A stretch of DNA of 63,083 nt from Planctomyces sp. SH-PL62 (GCA_945893045.1 CAMDEA010000026.1:1-63083), one strand, 5' to 3'. Shown: positions 37,579-46,680, counted from the stretch's first letter. The notes: generated from the sequence alone by a model not told the origin. A program made the numbers and translations.

Positions 37579-38703
37579 TTATCGCAACACGCGGTCGAAC
37601 AGTTCGTATGCCTGCTGCCGCATCTCGGTTGGGAAATCGTGATCGCAGTCGGGATGCTCGATGCGCAAGCGATCTTCGTGGCCGTGCAGTTTGAAAACCT
37701 CGCGAGCGGCCGTCGCCACGCGATCCACACTGGCGGCTCGGAAGTTGGAGTCCTTCAGCGGAGCAATGATTAAGACATGACGTGGGGCCAACGCGCCGAC
37801 CAGTTCATGGAAGTCGAACGGGATGTCCTGCAAGCGGCCGCGATACTCGGCGAGCTTGAGCATGTACCGCGTCTGACACCAACCCTTTTCGGGGAACCAG
37901 TTCTTCTCGTTGCCATCGTAGTAGTCGAGGTATGAGTCGAGTCCACAGCTTGACACGACCGCTTGAATGCGGTCGTCAAAGAACGCCGTGTAAACCGAAT
38001 TGTGCCCGCCGAGCGAATGCCCAATCGTGCCGAACGCCTCCGCCTTCACGAATGGCAGCGATTCCAGCAGATCGAGTCCGCGCATGTTGTCCCACACGGC
38101 CTTGAGCGTCCCGCTCTGCCAGCCGAGCGCATTCACATCCGGTTGATACTTCGCGAGCAACGGGTAATTGGGCGCGAGCGTCACATAGCCGCGCTCGGCG
38201 AGTTCGCTGGCGTATTGCCGATTCGGCCGGCCGCCCAACCCAACGACGACTCCGTGACCGACGACGTTGTCCGTCCCATGCAGACACAACACAGCCGGAG
38301 CTTTCTTGCCGCTGTCATCCAGCACGCTTTTCGGAATGCAGAGATACGCCGGCACGCGCGAACCCGGCTCCGAGGAATACATCACGAGCCGCCGGACGTA
38401 GGTGCCACAATCGACTTCCTCTTCAATCTTCACGTCGAGCGGACAGCGTTTCTCTTTGCCGGGCAGCTTACCCATCACGGCCTGTGCGCCTTGGACGATC
38501 TCTGCGCGGCGCTTGAGCCAATCGGCCGGCGTCTTGACCGGCAGTTGCTCGTTGTTGAGGCCGCGATAGACCAGCAGCTTGTCACGCGGCAGACGCAGAG
38601 CCGGAAGTTCGTCGCAGCGAGCCACTGCCTGAAGACAACCGAGGCTCACGACAAAAACATGGATGACAGAAAAAAGAAAACGCCGCCATAGAACTCTCTC
38701 CAT
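37579..38703 (-). CDS. Exported alpha/beta hydrolase (acetyl-xylan-esterase/dienelactone-hydrolase-like)
   Basis: A 374-residue exported hydrolase. The signal peptide is RFLFSVIHVFVVSLGCLQAV. The nucleophile elbow GHSLGGHNS carries the catalytic Ser (residue about 230). The acid lies downstream in IAPLKDSNFR and the His in HPDCDHDFP. LCLHGTDNVVGHG holds the oxyanion region. Family members deacetylate polysaccharides or cleave esters. Its neighbours include a KdgF-like cupin and a KDG-kinase-like gene, which fits a sugar-polymer utilisation setting, though the substrate is not shown by the sequence. Confidence 0.88.
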   Translation of the reverse strand: MERVLWRRFLFSVIHVFVVSLGCLQAVARCDELPALRLPRDKLLVYRGLNNEQLPVKTPADWLKRRAEIVQGAQAVMGKLPGKEKRCPLDVKIEEEVDCGTYVRRLVMYSSEPGSRVPAYLCIPKSVLDDSGKKAPAVLCLHGTDNVVGHGVVVGLGGRPNRQYASELAERGYVTLAPNYPLLAKYQPDVNALGWQSGTLKAVWDNMRGLDLLESLPFVKAEAFGTIGHSLGGHNSVYTAFFDDRIQAVVSSCGLDSYLDYYDGNEKNWFPEKGWCQTRYMLKLAEYRGRLQDIPFDFHELVGALAPRHVLIIAPLKDSNFRAASVDRVATAAREVFKLHGHEDRLRIEHPDCDHDFPTEMRQQAYELFDRVLR

Positions 38704-38743
38704 TTTTCTGTCCCCATCTTTCTGTCAACGCCCCATTGGAAAA

Positions 38744-39118
38744 TTACGAACTCCGCTCAGATTCGGGCACCGGCGGGATGTAGTGATTCACCAGTTCGGC
38801 ATAGTCCTCGCGCACGGGACTGAAGACGTCGAGCACCAAGCACGGGCCGCCAACGGCCACCGCTCGATGTTTGACGTTTGGCGGAATCAGGAACATCGAA
38901 CCGGGCTGACACAACCGAGTCTCGTCACCGATCGTCAACTCCAGCGTGCCGCGAATCAACATGCCTCCCTGCTCGTGCGGGTGCGAGTGCAGCGGCACCT
39001 CGGCCCCTTCATCCATTTCCAGATGCGAGAGCATCAAGTTCTTGCCAAACGGAGTCCGCATCCGGCAACCCGGAACCGGTTCGATCGGCTGAAACTCGGA
39101 GATGTTGATAAAGCCCAT
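38744..39118 (-). CDS. Cupin protein, KdgF-like
   Basis: A 124-residue single-domain cupin. The metal-binding motif is HSHPHEQGGMLIRGTLELTIG (first block) and PPNVKHRAVAVG (second block), with DVFSPVREDY at the C-terminus, a hallmark of KdgF. KdgF linearises 4,5-unsaturated uronates from pectin or alginate lyases. The next gene upstream is a KDG-kinase-like gene, the next step but one of that pathway, which supports this reading. The start at 39118 avoids an upstream in-frame extension read through an inverted repeat. Confidence 0.83.
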   Translation of the reverse strand: MGFINISEFQPIEPVPGCRMRTPFGKNLMLSHLEMDEGAEVPLHSHPHEQGGMLIRGTLELTIGDETRLCQPGSMFLIPPNVKHRAVAVGGPCLVLDVFSPVREDYAELVNHYIPPVPESERSS

Positions 39119-39131
39119 GCCGGCCCCCCAA

Positions 39132-39185
39132 GTAGACCGGTCACTCCGTGACCGGAAAATTCGAGTCACGGAGTGCCTCGTCTAC
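39132..39185. repeat. Inverted repeat of TAGACCGGTCAC hairpins
   Basis: Arms 39132-39153 and 39163-39185. The left arm folds as GGTCA-CTCCG-TGACC. It shares almost the whole left arm with the element inside the kinase gene at 51503-51617. It lies between the KDG-kinase-like and KdgF-like genes. Confidence 0.85.
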
Positions 39186-39191
39186 GGTTGC

Positions 39192-40265
39192 TTACCGCTG
39201 AATCCGCGCCGAGCCACCCTTCGCGAACGCTTCGACTTGATCGACCGTCGCCATCGTGGTGTCGCCGGGGAAGGTGGTGAGCAGCGCGCCGTGAGCCCAG
39301 CCGAGTCGGATCGCTTCTTCCGGCGGTCGGCCGGTCAGCAGTCCATAGATAAAGCCGGCCGCGTAGCCGTCGCCACCGCCGACTCGGTCATACACGCCGA
39401 GTTCGCACGTCGGTGCTTGATACGTTTTGCCTTCGAGCCAGCAGACGGCGCTCCAATCGTGCCTGTTGGTCGTATGAACTTCGCGCAACGTTGTGGCGAC
39501 GCATTTGACGTTCGGCAATTGCTTGACGACGTCGTCCATCATGCCGAAGAACGCGGCGGGATCGAGCTTGCCTTTCGTCTCGACATCCTGCCCCTTCAGG
39601 CCCAGCCCTTTCTGCAAGTCCTCTTCGTTGCCGACGACGACATCGACGTTCTCGCAGATCCTTCGTAACGTGGCTTGAGCAGTCTCCAGGCCACCGGAAA
39701 TCTGCCACAGCTTCGCGCGGAAGTTGAGGTCAAACGAGACCACCGCGCCGGCCGCCTTCGCTGCCTGCATCCCTTCGATGATCAGATCGGGAGTCGTGGA
39801 AGAGAGCGCCGCGAAGATGCCACCGCTGTGGAACCAGCGCACACCGCCGGCCATGATCGACTTCCAATCGAAGTCCCCTTTCTTAAGTTGAGAGGCCGCC
39901 TCGTTGCAGCGGTTGTAGAACACGACCGGAGCACGCACTCCCAAGCCTTGATCGCTGTAAACCGTCGCCATGTTCGGGCCCGTCACGCCGTCATGTTTGA
40001 ATTGCTTGTAGAACGGCTTCACCCCCATCGCTCGAACTCGTTCGGCGATCAGGTCGCCGACCGGGTAATTGACCATTGCACTCGCGATTCCCGTATTCAG
40101 CTTGAAGCAGTCGGACAGATTCGCCGCGACGTTGAACTCGCCACCGCTGACGTGGATGTCGCATTTCGTCGCCTTGCGGAACGGGATGATCCCGGTATCG
40201 AGCCGATGCACGAGGGCACCCAGCGACAAGAAATCCAACGCACCAGTTTTCGAGATGTTGAGCAT
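39192..40265 (-). CDS. PfkB family sugar kinase, probable 2-dehydro-3-deoxygluconokinase
   Basis: A 357-residue PfkB kinase, expected to make KDPG from KDG with ATP. N-terminal SLGALVHRLDTGIIPFRKAT and SGGEFNVAANLSDCF bind sugar; C-terminal DRVGGGDGYAAGFIYGLLTG is the PfkB anion-hole motif with the catalytic Asp. The start at 40265 skips five extra residues. The KDG assignment rests on overall similarity of the sugar-binding segment and on the downstream KdgF-like cupin; another PfkB sugar specificity is possible. Confidence 0.86.
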   Translation of the reverse strand: MLNISKTGALDFLSLGALVHRLDTGIIPFRKATKCDIHVSGGEFNVAANLSDCFKLNTGIASAMVNYPVGDLIAERVRAMGVKPFYKQFKHDGVTGPNMATVYSDQGLGVRAPVVFYNRCNEAASQLKKGDFDWKSIMAGGVRWFHSGGIFAALSSTTPDLIIEGMQAAKAAGAVVSFDLNFRAKLWQISGGLETAQATLRRICENVDVVVGNEEDLQKGLGLKGQDVETKGKLDPAAFFGMMDDVVKQLPNVKCVATTLREVHTTNRHDWSAVCWLEGKTYQAPTCELGVYDRVGGGDGYAAGFIYGLLTGRPPEEAIRLGWAHGALLTTFPGDTTMATVDQVEAFAKGGSARIQR

Positions 40266-40305
40266 GGTTCGGTCTTTCAATGAAGTGAGGAAGGAGGTGA
40301 TTCAT

Positions 40306-40407
40306 GTAACCCGAAGCGTCAGCGAGGGCGAGGACGAACGCTTCACGAGACTAAGCATGGGAAGTGTCTTGAAGCGTTCGCCCTCGCTGACGCTTCGGGC
40401 TCGTTAC
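40306..40407. repeat. Long inverted repeat, CCCGAAGCGTCAGCGAGGGCG family
   Basis: Left arm 40306-40344 and right arm 40371-40407, with a perfect 21-bp core (right copy 40379-40399) plus CGAACGCTTC/GAAGCGTTCG. The same word recurs at 44394-44488 and as a half element at 57991-58022. It lies 5' of the sugar kinase gene. Confidence 0.92.
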
Positions 40408-40646
40408 TCAAACTGAGCGGTTTTGTTTTTGTCCCGTTAAGGACGTATCGAAAATAGCCCAGCACGTCAGTGCTGGGATGACCGTTCAACGTACCTCTTG
40501 AGTCCCGTCAGGGACGATAGAACAGATTCGCTTTCTGTCGTCCCTGACGGGACTTTGTGAGGATTGTCACCACGAAACCCAGCACGGACGTGCTGGGCTA
40601 TTTTCGATACGTCCCTAGCGGGACTCAAAAACCGCTCAGTTTGAGT
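40407..40646. repeat. Nested inverted repeat, outer arms about 58 bp
   Basis: Outer arms 40407-40465 and 40590-40646 (ACTCAAACTGAGCGG... and complement, with small gaps). Inside are two more hairpins, CCCAGCAC-GTCA-GTGCTGGG (40458-40477) and CCCAGCAC-GGAC-GTGCTGGG (40578-40597), and a central pair of 22-bp arms at 40501-40522/40533-40554. With the preceding element it fills the 383-bp gap 40266-40648; no gene is seen. Confidence 0.9.
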
Positions 40647-40648
40647 AG

Positions 40649-41968
40649 TTACAGTCCGGAAACTTCGAAGCCTTTGCGATAATCCTTGGTCACGAACGCA
40701 TCCGCCTTGGACGAGTTGCGAGCCTTCAGCGCGGCGGAATCCCAATCGAGCTTTTCGCCAGCACGAAACGCGACAATGCCGAGCAGCACGGTTTCCGTCA
40801 ACGCACCGGAGTAATCGAAGTTGCAAGTCGTCGGCGAGCCAGTCTTGCAGGCTTGGACCCACTCGCGCCAGTGGCCAATCGACGCGGGGATCGACTTCTC
40901 CGGCGCTTTGAAGTCCACGAATTTGTCCTGCGGCAGCAACACGTACCGGCCATAATCCGCAACGAGCATCCCCCTGTCGCCGACGAACAACGCACCGAGT
41001 CCCCATTCGCTGAGCGACTTGCCGCTGGGGTCTTTCGTATTCTTGACCAGATCGTGATGCGCGCCGCCGTCCGACCAATGAAACTTCACGGCCGGCATGT
41101 CTCCGCGAGCGGGGAAGTCAAAGTCGCACTTCGTCCAAGCGGGTGCTCCATCGGGATGCAACTCCGGTCCTTCGCACGCGGCCGAGGTTGGGTATCGCAG
41201 GTTGAGCGCCCAGAACGGCAGGTCCATCACATGACAGGCCATGTCGCCGAACGTCCCGGAGCCGTACTCCCAGAAACGCCGCCAATTGGCGGGATGAATG
41301 TTTTCGCAAAACTCGCGCTGCTTGGCCGGGCCGAGCCACACGTCCCAATTCAAATGAGCCGGTGCCGGCTTCGGAGCACCAAAGCGTCCGTCGGACCAAC
41401 CTTTGTTGCACCAGTTGAAGACTTCGCGAACCGGCCCGATCGCACCGCTTTGAATGACCTCGACGACTCGGCGGTAGTTGTCCACCGCGTGAATCTGAGT
41501 CCCCATCTGCGTCGCGACTTTGTGCTTCTTGGCCAGTCCCGCCAACACGCGAGCCTCACGCACCGTGTGTGCGAGCGGCTTCTCGCAATAGACGTGCTTG
41601 CCCAGCGTCATCGCCAGCGCGCTGGGCGGAGCATGCGTGTGATCGGCGGTCGAGACCACGACCGCGTCGATCTTGCCGGACATCTTGTCGAACATCTCGC
41701 GGTAGTCTTCAAACTTTGCCGCATCGGGGAATCGCTTGGCGGCATTGCCGAGATTGTTTCGATCGACGTCACACAGCGCGACCATGTTCTCGCTGACGAG
41801 GTTGTTGACGTTGTCGCCTCCTTTACCAGCGACGCCAACGATTGCGAGGTTCAGTTTTTCGTTGGGCGACTTCGATTGAGCGAAGCTGCGATCGGACATT
41901 CCGACCCACCACGCGGTCGCGGCGGCGGAGGTTCCCAGAAAATGACGTCGGCTGAGGCGGCGAGGCAT
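40649..41968 (-). CDS. Tat-exported Gfo/Idh/MocA family oxidoreductase
   Basis: A 439-residue NAD(P)-dependent oxidoreductase. The leader LSRRHFLGTSAAATAWWVG is twin-arginine type, as in many planctomycete members that act outside the cytoplasm. The Rossmann fold begins KLNLAIVGVAGKGGDNV, and the conserved EKPLAHTVREAR follows VYCEK (the lysine motif EKP). Substrate-domain residues (GSGTFGDMACHVMDLPFWAL with its His) are typical. The substrate is probably a sugar or sugar acid. The C-terminal GALTETVLLG motif is intact. Confidence 0.93.
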   Translation of the reverse strand: MPRRLSRRHFLGTSAAATAWWVGMSDRSFAQSKSPNEKLNLAIVGVAGKGGDNVNNLVSENMVALCDVDRNNLGNAAKRFPDAAKFEDYREMFDKMSGKIDAVVVSTADHTHAPPSALAMTLGKHVYCEKPLAHTVREARVLAGLAKKHKVATQMGTQIHAVDNYRRVVEVIQSGAIGPVREVFNWCNKGWSDGRFGAPKPAPAHLNWDVWLGPAKQREFCENIHPANWRRFWEYGSGTFGDMACHVMDLPFWALNLRYPTSAACEGPELHPDGAPAWTKCDFDFPARGDMPAVKFHWSDGGAHHDLVKNTKDPSGKSLSEWGLGALFVGDRGMLVADYGRYVLLPQDKFVDFKAPEKSIPASIGHWREWVQACKTGSPTTCNFDYSGALTETVLLGIVAFRAGEKLDWDSAALKARNSSKADAFVTKDYRKGFEVSGL

Positions 41969-42138
41969 GGCGAGAGTTCCTTGAGCAAGCGGAGGAAGTT
42001 CGGCGGTTTCAGAATGGTGGCGGCAGTTTGCAGTGTGGCTCGCGAGTTTTCAAACTCCGCAGTCAAATTGGGATCGGGTCAGACCGACCCTCACGCGACG
42101 GCATCCCGGCTGGCAGTCGGAATCGGAGTGAGTGACCC

Positions 42139-42708
42139 ATGACAAGCTTGCGACGCTGCTGTGTGTTCTGCGGATCGAAGGTCGGTAAGGACGAGCGCTA
42201 TCGAATGGCGGCGGTCGATTTGGGGCGACTGCTGGTTCGCGAGGGGATCGGACTCGTTTACGGCGGCGGCAGCATCGGACTGATGGGCGTGATCGCCGAC
42301 GCCGTGCTGGCCGAGGGAGGCGAAGTGATCGGCGTCATTCCCGAATCGCTGGCGACCGAGGAATTGTTGCACCCCGGTGTGTCCGATATGCGAGTGGTCA
42401 GTTCGATGCACGCTCGCAAGGCGCTGATGGCCGAATTGTCGGACGCTTTCATCGCGATGCCGGGCGGGTTCGGAACATTCGAGGAATTCTTCGAGGTCGT
42501 GACCTGGTCGCAGTTGAAGCTGCATCACAAGCTGACCGGGTTGCTGAACGTCGGCGGCTACTACGACCCGCTCGTGCGTTTGGTCGATCACGCGGTGCAG
42601 GAAGGCTTCATCAAACCCAAGCACCGCAGCCTGCTGGTCATCGAAGAACGGCCCGACGTGTTACTCAGCCGACTTGCGGCCGAGACGGTTGTTGATGAGC
42701 CGAAGTGA
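42139..42708 (+). CDS. LOG family protein (cytokinin riboside 5'-monophosphate phosphoribohydrolase-like)
   Basis: A 189-residue Rossmann-fold enzyme of the TIGR00730/LOG family that hydrolyses nucleoside monophosphates to base plus ribose 5-phosphate. The signature MPGGFGTFEEFFEVVTWSQL (PGGxGTxxE) is complete, with VYGGGSIGLMG and the Arg/Lys pair in MHARKALM. The ATG lies 170 bp from the divergent oxidoreductase start. It is monocistronic. Confidence 0.94.
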   Translation: MTSLRRCCVFCGSKVGKDERYRMAAVDLGRLLVREGIGLVYGGGSIGLMGVIADAVLAEGGEVIGVIPESLATEELLHPGVSDMRVVSSMHARKALMAELSDAFIAMPGGFGTFEEFFEVVTWSQLKLHHKLTGLLNVGGYYDPLVRLVDHAVQEGFIKPKHRSLLVIEERPDVLLSRLAAETVVDEPK

Positions 42709-42710
42709 GT

Positions 42711-42768
42711 CCGTAGTTCGGACGCCTACGTCCGGACAACCGACCGGACGTAGGCGTCCGGTCTACGG
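42711..42768. repeat. Inverted repeat of CGGACG hairpins
   Basis: Arms 42711-42735 and 42744-42768 match at 23 of 25 bp, with an 8-bp loop. Each arm folds alone (CGGACG-CCTA-CGTCCG; CCGGACG-TAGG-CGTCCGG). It follows the LOG gene and ends in GTCTAC like the 39132 and 51503 elements. The rest of the gap 42709-43009 holds no gene. Confidence 0.88.
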
Positions 42769-43009
42769 CAATCTTTGCCGCTCGCCGGTGTGACCGGAGG
42801 AGCTGTAGCGGTCAGTGAAGGTACGCCGACCTTTTCGGCTGCCATCCGCCAACAGCGGTCGGCTTTGGGCACAGTCTTCAGCGGCTGAGTGCCGATTGAC
42901 GATGACGACGGGTGAGAAGGACTCGAGTGAGTCCCCGGTGTGGGCGTTGGCTCACAGGACGGACCGCCATCACGATCGAGCACCAGACACGGTCAGAGGA
43001 GTGCCTGCG

Positions 43010-44392
43010 ATGAAACGCCAGACGTACGTCATGGCGAGCGTGTTGTTCCTGCTCTTGGCGGGGACGCAAGTCGCTCAAGCCGGATACTGCGGAGCGGCCA
43101 GCTACAACTGCTGTCCGACCTCAACCTGCGCTCCTTGTGGCGATCTCTGCCAAGCTCAGCAGCAATGCACGACTTGCTACAGGACGGTTCAGGAAACCGT
43201 ATGGGACCGCTGCGAAAAGATCTGTTACCAGACGGTCTACGACCAGCAGTGCGAGCAAGTTCCCGTCTGCTGCACGCGGACCTGCTACGAAACCTGCTAT
43301 CGCGACGAGTGCTACACCGTCTGCCGCCCAGTGACTCAAACCTGCTGGCGCGACGAGACCTGCACGATGCGCGTGCCGTGCTATCAAACCTGCTACCGCG
43401 ACGAGTGCTACACCGTCTGCGTCCCGTGCGTGCAAACCTGCTGGCGCGACGAGTGCTACAACGTCTGCAAGCCGTGCTATCAGACGTGCTATCGCGATGT
43501 CTGCTACACCGTCTGCAAGCCGGTCACACAAACGTGCTGGCGCGATGAGTGCTACACGACTTGCACGGTGGTTTCGGAGACGTGCTACAAAGACGTCTGC
43601 TACACCGTCTGCCGCCCCTGCACCGAGACGAAGTACGTCGATGTCTGCTGCGGCGAATGGAAGACCGTCAGCGAGTGCGTCCCCGGCCCGATCATCAACA
43701 AGTGCGTGCAAGACCCCGGAACCTGGAGCCAAGACTCCTGCACCGGCTGCTGCACCTACAAGCCCGGCTGCTGCCGCACGGTTCAAGTTCAATGCCCGCC
43801 GACCGTCTGCTGCCGCAAGGTCTGGTGCCCGAAAGTCGTCAAGCAGGCAGTCTGTTGCACACGCTGGATTCCAGAGACTCGGACTTGCCGCGTGCCGTAC
43901 CAAGTCTGCCGCACGGTGCCGAAGACTTGCACTCGCAAAGTGCCGTACACGACTTGCTCGATGACTCAAGAAACGCGCACCTGCCGCGTGCCGTACACGA
44001 CCTGCACCATGCAGACCGAGACGCGCACCCGCAAAGTGCCGTACACAACTTGCTCGACCCGACAAGAATGCCGCACTCGCAAAGTGCCGTATGTCACCTG
44101 CTCGTGGACGGAGAAGTGCTACACGAAGAAGGTGCCCTACACGACTTGCTCGACGGTCACTGAGACCCGCACTCGCAAAGTCCCCTACACGGTCTGCAAG
44201 CAAGTGCCCTACACCCGCATGGAGACCCGCACTCGCTGCGTGGCTCGCCAAGTGCCGGTCAAGCAAAGCTACTGCGTGCCGCGAGTCGTCTGCCGCCAGG
44301 TGCCGTACACCGTCTGCACCCCGGTCTGCCCGCAGCCGACCTGCCCGACCTGCACGGCGGGACAACCCGGCCCGAACTGCGCGACGAAGTAA
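43010..44392 (+). CDS. Cysteine-rich YTV-repeat cell-wall protein
   Basis: A 460-residue exported protein. GAGGAG lies 8 nt before the ATG; the leader MASVLFLLLAGTQVAQA is cut before GYCG. The mature protein is a long run of short Cys-rich repeats: residues about 60-220 repeat CYRDECYTVC and TCWRDECY at 12-17 residue intervals, and about 285-430 repeat RTRKVPYTTCS and TCRVPYTTC. The latter is the YTV motif of planctomycete cell-wall proteins, thought to form disulfide-linked surface layers. The two halves use different repeat units. DNA repetition is marked. Confidence 0.93.
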   Translation: MKRQTYVMASVLFLLLAGTQVAQAGYCGAASYNCCPTSTCAPCGDLCQAQQQCTTCYRTVQETVWDRCEKICYQTVYDQQCEQVPVCCTRTCYETCYRDECYTVCRPVTQTCWRDETCTMRVPCYQTCYRDECYTVCVPCVQTCWRDECYNVCKPCYQTCYRDVCYTVCKPVTQTCWRDECYTTCTVVSETCYKDVCYTVCRPCTETKYVDVCCGEWKTVSECVPGPIINKCVQDPGTWSQDSCTGCCTYKPGCCRTVQVQCPPTVCCRKVWCPKVVKQAVCCTRWIPETRTCRVPYQVCRTVPKTCTRKVPYTTCSMTQETRTCRVPYTTCTMQTETRTRKVPYTTCSTRQECRTRKVPYVTCSWTEKCYTKKVPYTTCSTVTETRTRKVPYTVCKQVPYTRMETRTRCVARQVPVKQSYCVPRVVCRQVPYTVCTPVCPQPTCPTCTAGQPGPNCATK

Positions 44393-44393
44393 C

Positions 44394-44488
44394 TAACCCG
44401 AAGCGTCAGCGAGGGCGAACGCTTCACTACGCTCCATTTCCCAGATCGACGCGGTGGAAGCGTCCGCCCTCGCTGACGCTTCGGGTTA
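44394..44488. repeat. Long inverted repeat, 32-bp arms, CCCGAAGCGTCAGCGAGGGCG family
   Basis: Arms 44394-44425 and 44457-44488 match at 31 of 32 bp. Nearly identical in sequence to 40306-40407. It begins 1 bp after the YTV gene stop, and the arm opens with TAA. Confidence 0.93.
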
Positions 44489-44605
44489 CATTGAAACTCA
44501 CGAAGGCCGGCGACAACGATCGCCGGCCTTCTTTCGTTTTCGGCCCGCCCCTAACATCCGCCCGGCTGCTCGCAAACCGCTGAGCCGCCTTAGAAGGCTC
44601 CACGC

Positions 44606-45577
44606 ATGGCTCGGCAGTTTTTGAAAGAGTTGAAGGACGGCGACACCGTCGAAGAGGTCTACTTACTCGCAGACAAGCAGCTTCGAGCCAACCGGCAGGC
44701 GAATCTCTTCCTGCTCGCCTCGCTGCGAGATCGCACAGGAGCCATGTCCGGGCTGATGTGGAACGTCGTCGAGGACTCGCTCGCCAACGTCAACGCCGGG
44801 GACTTCGTCAAAGTCCACGGCCGAGTGCAGCTTCATCAGGGCAACCTGCAAATGATCCTGACGCAGATCAGGACCGTCCCCACCAGCATCCTCAACCCGG
44901 AAGACTTCGAGCAGCGACCCAACGCCGACGTCGAAGCGTTGCTGAAACGGCTGCGCGATTTGCTGATGTCGATCGAACACCCGCAACTCCGCACGCTGAT
45001 GGAATGCTTCCTCGTCGATGACGCACTCATGGACGATCTCGCGAAAGCCGCCGCCGGCGTGAAGACGCATCACGCCTATCGCGGGGGATTGATCGAGCAC
45101 ATCGTCAACATGCTCGAAACCGCCAAGCGAATTCGCGATCTGTACCCGGCCGTCAACTTCGACGTCCTCCTGGCCGGCATCTTCCTGCACGACCTGGGCA
45201 AGGTCCGCGAGATGAGCCTCGACAACGCCTTCGTCTACACCGACGAGGGCCAACTGCTCGGCCATCTTATTATCGGCATCGAGATGCTCACCCAAAAAAT
45301 CGCCGAGTTCGAGAAGCTCACGAACGAGCCTTTCCCCACCGAGATCGCATTGCGCCTCAAGCACATGATCGCCAGCCATCACGGCACCTACGAGCACGGT
45401 GCCGTTCGTCTGCCGATGACGCCAGAAGCGATCGCGCTGCATCACCTCGACAATCTCGACGCCAAGGTCCACGAGTTCGCACGCACGATCGCCGACGACC
45501 CCAACACCGGCGCAAGTTGGACGCCGTTCCTGGCCCGCATCGACCGCAAACTGTTCAAGGGCCAGACGGGGAAGTAA
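44606..45577 (+). CDS. YhaM-like 3'-5' exoribonuclease (OB fold plus HD domain)
   Basis: A 323-residue enzyme. The N-terminal OB-fold (residues about 15-95, FLLASLRDRTGAMSGLMWNV, VKVHGRVQLHQGNLQMIL) binds nucleic acid. The HD phosphohydrolase domain carries HHAYRGGLIEHI, IFLHDLGKVREM (the HD pair), HMIASHHG and LDNLDAKV. This order matches YhaM, a metal-dependent 3'-5' exonuclease on RNA and DNA. It is monocistronic; the only other gene after it is the convergent RTX gene, whose stop is 24 bp away. Confidence 0.92.
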   Translation: MARQFLKELKDGDTVEEVYLLADKQLRANRQANLFLLASLRDRTGAMSGLMWNVVEDSLANVNAGDFVKVHGRVQLHQGNLQMILTQIRTVPTSILNPEDFEQRPNADVEALLKRLRDLLMSIEHPQLRTLMECFLVDDALMDDLAKAAAGVKTHHAYRGGLIEHIVNMLETAKRIRDLYPAVNFDVLLAGIFLHDLGKVREMSLDNAFVYTDEGQLLGHLIIGIEMLTQKIAEFEKLTNEPFPTEIALRLKHMIASHHGTYEHGAVRLPMTPEAIALHHLDNLDAKVHEFARTIADDPNTGASWTPFLARIDRKLFKGQTGK

Positions 45578-45600
45578 TCAGCCTCTCCAACGCAGCCCAA

Positions 45601-46389
45601 TCACTGGACCAGCGTGTTGTTGCCACTTCCACCGTTGAGAGAATCTTGGCCGGCCTCTCCGAAGAGCGAATCGTTTCCGGCTTCGCCTCGCAACGTATCG
45701 TTCCCGTCGCCGCCTCGAAGCGTATCGTTTCCATTCCCACCCAGTAGCAGGTCATTTCCGGCGTCACCCTGAAGAGCGTCTGCGCCGTCGCCACCTTCGA
45801 GTTGATCGTGGCCTTGATTCCCGAAGAGCGAATCATTTCCGCCGCCACCGCGGAGCAGGTCGTTGTGGTCATCTCCGCTCAAGCGGTCGTTTCCCAAACC
45901 ACCTTCGAGCGTGTCGTTCCCTCCGCGACCGAACAACACATCGTTGCCGCCGTCGCCAAACAACCGGTCGCCGCCGGTGCCGCCGATCAGCGAGTCGTCA
46001 CCGCCATTTCCGTGAGCCTCCAGCGGGACGTTGGATCGGTTCTCGACCATGTCCCGTCCTTCGTGACCAAAGTACTTGATCTGAAGAACTCCGGCGTACA
46101 TGAGAACCAACTCACCCGTCGCCGACTGCGCAGTCACGCGAATGGTGGCGGGGCCGCTGCTGCTCAATTGCTCGAACACATATTGTGTGCTGTTCCGACT
46201 GGCGAAGATCTGCAGCACTCCGTGTGCAGAGGGTGGCAGTTGGATGGGATCGCCTGAGAGCAGTCGGCGATCTTCCAGCGACTCCATTCCAACGGCGGGG
46301 CCACTTCGGTGAGCACCACGGCGCGGCTTTGAGCGTGGCTTGATTCCAGTCAGTTTCATCCAGTTTTGGAACAGTCGATTCAGCAACAT
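45601..46389 (-). CDS. LEPR-XLL-type RTX calcium-binding repeat protein
   Basis: A 262-residue protein. The start at 46389 has AAAGG about 8 nt upstream; the longer frame crosses an inverted repeat. The N-terminus holds [13 protein letters not shown] near residue 35, matching the LEPR-XLL motif found at the N-terminus of planctomycete exported proteins. The C-terminal half has about ten RTX nonapeptides ([20 protein letters not shown]). It should be secreted and fold on calcium. It is divergent from a second RTX protein. Confidence 0.9.
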   Translation of the reverse strand: MLLNRLFQNWMKLTGIKPRSKPRRGAHRSGPAVGMESLEDRRLLSGDPIQLPPSAHGVLQIFASRNSTQYVFEQLSSSGPATIRVTAQSATGELVLMYAGVLQIKYFGHEGRDMVENRSNVPLEAHGNGGDDSLIGGTGGDRLFGDGGNDVLFGRGGNDTLEGGLGNDRLSGDDHNDLLRGGGGNDSLFGNQGHDQLEGGDGADALQGDAGNDLLLGGNGNDTLRGGDGNDTLRGEAGNDSLFGEAGQDSLNGGSGNNTLVQ

Positions 46390-46607
46390 GATGGGCACCT
46401 TTCCGCTGTGAGGTCTGAGTGTTGGCAGCAGACGGACTTGCTGGAGGGACACGCCTCCGCGGGACCGTCGTTCCTGACCAAGCTCTATGCGCTCAAGCGT
46501 TTGTTTCTGCGCAATTCTTTCATCCGTCTCAAAAACGCCACCGCCAGAGGCATCGACGACAACTCCAGAGCCGGCGACGTTGGATCGTTGGCACTCACTT
46601 TGTCGGC

Positions 46608-46680
46608 AAAGTAGCAGGCACATTCCATGTGCCGTCCGCAATTCTCAGGCTGACGGCACATGGAATGTGCCTACTACTTT
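46608..46680. repeat. Inverted repeat of GGCACAT hairpins, 29-bp arms
   Basis: Arms 46608-46636 and 46652-46680 match at 28 of 29 bp. Each folds alone (GGCACAT-TCC-ATGTGCC, GGCACAT-GGA-ATGTGCC). It lies in the 474-bp divergent gap 46390-46863 between the two RTX genes; no gene is seen there. Confidence 0.9.

Noticed and set aside
40266..40648. A structured ncRNA or riboswitch in the 383-bp gap
   Set aside because: The structure is symmetric on both strands and repeats at other loci; no known riboswitch core was seen.
43121..44365. A long minus-strand frame across the YTV gene
   Set aside because: The repetitive YTV DNA yields an open frame by composition; its text is Ala/Arg/His-rich without domains.
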